A stretch of DNA of 64,000 bases from assembly GCF_006715095.1 (NCBI RefSeq), contig NZ_VFMO01000001.1:1736001-1800000 (forward strand), given 5' to 3'. Made by a program: the position numbers and the translations under genes. The notes under the pieces were generated by a model. That model had not been told where the DNA came from. It did not search any database and saw only the letters and a list, made by a program, of their open reading frames with translations. Source of the stretch: Yimella lutea (lineage in GTDB: Bacteria; Actinomycetota; Actinomycetes; Actinomycetales; Dermatophilaceae). Position 1 is the first letter of the stretch; each line of letters starts with the position of its first letter. Below are positions 62,810 to 64,000 of the stretch, one piece after another.

Positions 62810-63643
62810 TCACAGCATTTCTAGTCGTCGCGGTCCGCTCGGCGGCGGGAACGCACGGTCCAGAGCGTCCAAGTCTTCGCGGGTCAGCTCCACCTCCAGT
62901 GCTGTGGCGTTGTCGCGCACGTGTTGCGGGCTGCTCGCCTTGGGGATCGTGCAGAGCGAGTCGCGGCGCAGCACCCAGGCGAGGGCCGCCGCCGCGGGGC
63001 TGACGCTGTGTCCGGCCGCGACGTCGTTCAACGTCGCGTCGTGAAGGATGCGGCCCTGCTCGATCGGCGAGTACGCCATGACCGGCAGCTGGTGGTCGGT
63101 GCACCACGGCAGTAGGTCGTACTCCGGTCCTCGCCGCGACAGGTTGTACAGCACCTGATTCGTGGCCAGCCCGCTGCTGCCCGGCACGTCTCGCAGGTCG
63201 GCGAGGGCCAGGTGGTCGAAGTTGCTGACGCCCCAGTATCGGATTTTCCCGTCCGCGACGAGCTGTTGGAAGGCCGCGACGGTGTCCTGCAGCGGGTACC
63301 TGCCCTGCCAGTGCAACAGGTAGAGGTCAATCCGATCGGTGCCCAGGCGTTCCAGGCTGCGTTCGCAGGCCGCGATCGTGCCGGAACGGGAGGCCTGGGA
63401 CGGCCGGACCTTGCTGACCACGAACGCCTCGTCGCGGCGACCCGCCAATGCTTCGCCGACCACCTCCTCCGCGCCGCCGTCGGCGTACATCTCGGCGGTG
63501 TCGACCAGTGTCATGCCCAGCTCCAGGCCGGCGTGCAGCGCGGCGACCTCGTCGCCGCGTCGGCCGGGGTCCTCACCCCAGCCCCAGGTGCCCTGGCCCA
63601 GCACAGGGATGGACTCCCCGCTCGGTAGCGTTATCCGTCGCAT
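62810..63643 (-). CDS. Aldo/keto reductase
   Basis: A 277-residue NADPH-dependent TIM-barrel oxidoreductase. LVDTAEMYADGGAEEVVGEA gives the Asp and Tyr of the tetrad, FVVSKVRPSQASRS the lysine, and YLLHWQGRYPLQD the histidine. Length fits a bacterial AKR5-like enzyme. Convergent with the APH-fold kinase gene and preceded by about 100 bases. Substrate unknown. Confidence 0.88.
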   Translation of the reverse strand: MRRITLPSGESIPVLGQGTWGWGEDPGRRGDEVAALHAGLELGMTLVDTAEMYADGGAEEVVGEALAGRRDEAFVVSKVRPSQASRSGTIAACERSLERLGTDRIDLYLLHWQGRYPLQDTVAAFQQLVADGKIRYWGVSNFDHLALADLRDVPGSSGLATNQVLYNLSRRGPEYDLLPWCTDHQLPVMAYSPIEQGRILHDATLNDVAAGHSVSPAAAALAWVLRRDSLCTIPKASSPQHVRDNATALEVELTREDLDALDRAFPPPSGPRRLEML

Positions 63644-63748
63644 TCCGCGATCACTTCCTGGTTGTCCTGAGGTGGGAGGTGGGCTGAGATCCTCGAAGGG
63701 CCGGCGCGTACCCGGCCGGTACTCAGCGTCGACAAACGACCTGGCCGC

Positions 63749-64000
63749 TCAGGCCCACTGACCGCGTTCCTGCAGAACGGTTTTCAGCAGGTCGGCACGG
63801 TCGGAGATCAGGCCGTCGACGCCGAGGTCGAGCAACTCGTGCATCTCCTCGGGGTCGTTGATCGTCCAGACATGCACCTGTACTCCGGTGCTGTGCGCCC
63901 GCTGCACCAGCGCTCTGGTCACCACGGTCACCCGACCATAGTGATGGGGGATCTGCAGAGCGTCGACCGGGCCAAGTGCTCGGCGCGCCAGCGGGGAGAA
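63749..64000 (-). CDS. Glycerophosphodiester phosphodiesterase, C-terminal part (cut by window edge)
   Basis: The final 83 codons of a GDPD TIM-barrel protein, open from the right edge of the window. Motifs: GVQVHVWTINDPEEMHELLD and GVDGLISDRADLLK, both diagnostic of the GDPD C-terminus. It would hydrolyse glycerophosphodiesters to glycerol 3-phosphate. The metal-binding N-terminal half is outside the window, so the internal start at 63931 is not real. Confidence 0.85.
   Translation of the reverse strand, partial: FSPLARRALGPVDALQIPHHYGRVTVVTRALVQRAHSTGVQVHVWTINDPEEMHELLDLGVDGLISDRADLLKTVLQERGQWA

Noticed and set aside
1..64000. CRISPR arrays, tRNA or rRNA genes, riboswitches
   Set aside because: No spaced direct repeats of CRISPR type and no tRNA-like cloverleaf or conserved riboswitch core were seen on reading the sequence; this was by eye, not by a covariance search.

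Overview
The window is high-GC chromosomal DNA of an actinomycete. I would place it in the Micrococcales, perhaps near Dermacoccaceae or Dermatophilaceae; family level is a guess. The signs are a PknL-like PASTA kinase beside an Rv2175c-like winged-helix gene, actinobacterial marker families (SepH, DUF3040, DUF4193, DUF3710, DUF5709, DUF5998, DUF7455), actinobacterial LexA boxes (TCGAAC-N4-GTTCGA), an F420-type LLM oxidoreductase and frequent GTG starts. Most of it is core chromosome, with two accessory-looking stretches.

Layout. 1-11 kb: end of a ROK glucokinase, an EEP-fold hydrolase, an esterase, PlsC-type acyltransferase, class II DAHP synthase, PASTA kinase, Rv2175c-like protein, polyprenyl synthetase, MetF, a HEPN protein under a perfect SOS box, DUF3040 and DUF456. 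The order resembles the M. tuberculosis Rv2169c-Rv2182c neighbourhood. 11-22 kb: topoisomerase IV B and A subunits bracket DNA-repair and stress genes (SOS-controlled DinB polymerase, HhH-GPD protein, a SatD/SatE-like pair, DinB-fold protein, GNAT, sucrase/ferredoxin-like protein). 22-30 kb: secreted nuclease lipoprotein, VOC protein, F420 oxidoreductase, alpha-hydroxy-acid oxidase, then an overlapping leftward operon of acyl-CoA synthetase, nitroreductase and PTS-dependent dihydroxyacetone kinase (dhaK-dhaL-dhaM). 30-36 kb: a dead ECF sigma remnant touching a membrane-anchored BNR-like protein, a GNAT/NDP-forming acyl-CoA synthetase fusion, DUF5998 and a phosphodiesterase.

36.3-42 kb (accessory-looking): three secreted peptidoglycan hydrolases (amidase, MepA-like endopeptidase, M15 carboxypeptidase), each with peptidoglycan-binding repeats, transcribed away from an XRE-NB-ARC-TPR (STAND) regulator, with a perfect 14-bp palindrome in the divergent gap. 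This is the best candidate in the window for a little-described system. 42-55.9 kb returns to core genes: thymidine kinase, MFS transporter, SepH, ferrochelatase, inositol monophosphatase-like, DUF4193, dUTPase, DUF3710, OB-fold, two TrkA proteins, TRAM/TrmA-type methyltransferase and aconitase (with a perfect 22-bp palindrome in its promoter region). 55.9-59.4 kb (accessory): an immunity-like orphan, a complete IS3-family element, a truncated second IS3-family element and a small ORFan, all apparently inserted between acnA and dxs. 59.4-64 kb: VOC protein, Dxs, an APH-fold kinase, an aldo/keto reductase and the end of a glycerophosphodiester phosphodiesterase.

I saw no tRNA, rRNA, CRISPR array or riboswitch. 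No gene-free stretch exceeds about 300 bases; the longest are 11249-11537 (divergent gap before the topoisomerase IV B gene) and 17244-17507, where I see nothing specific.
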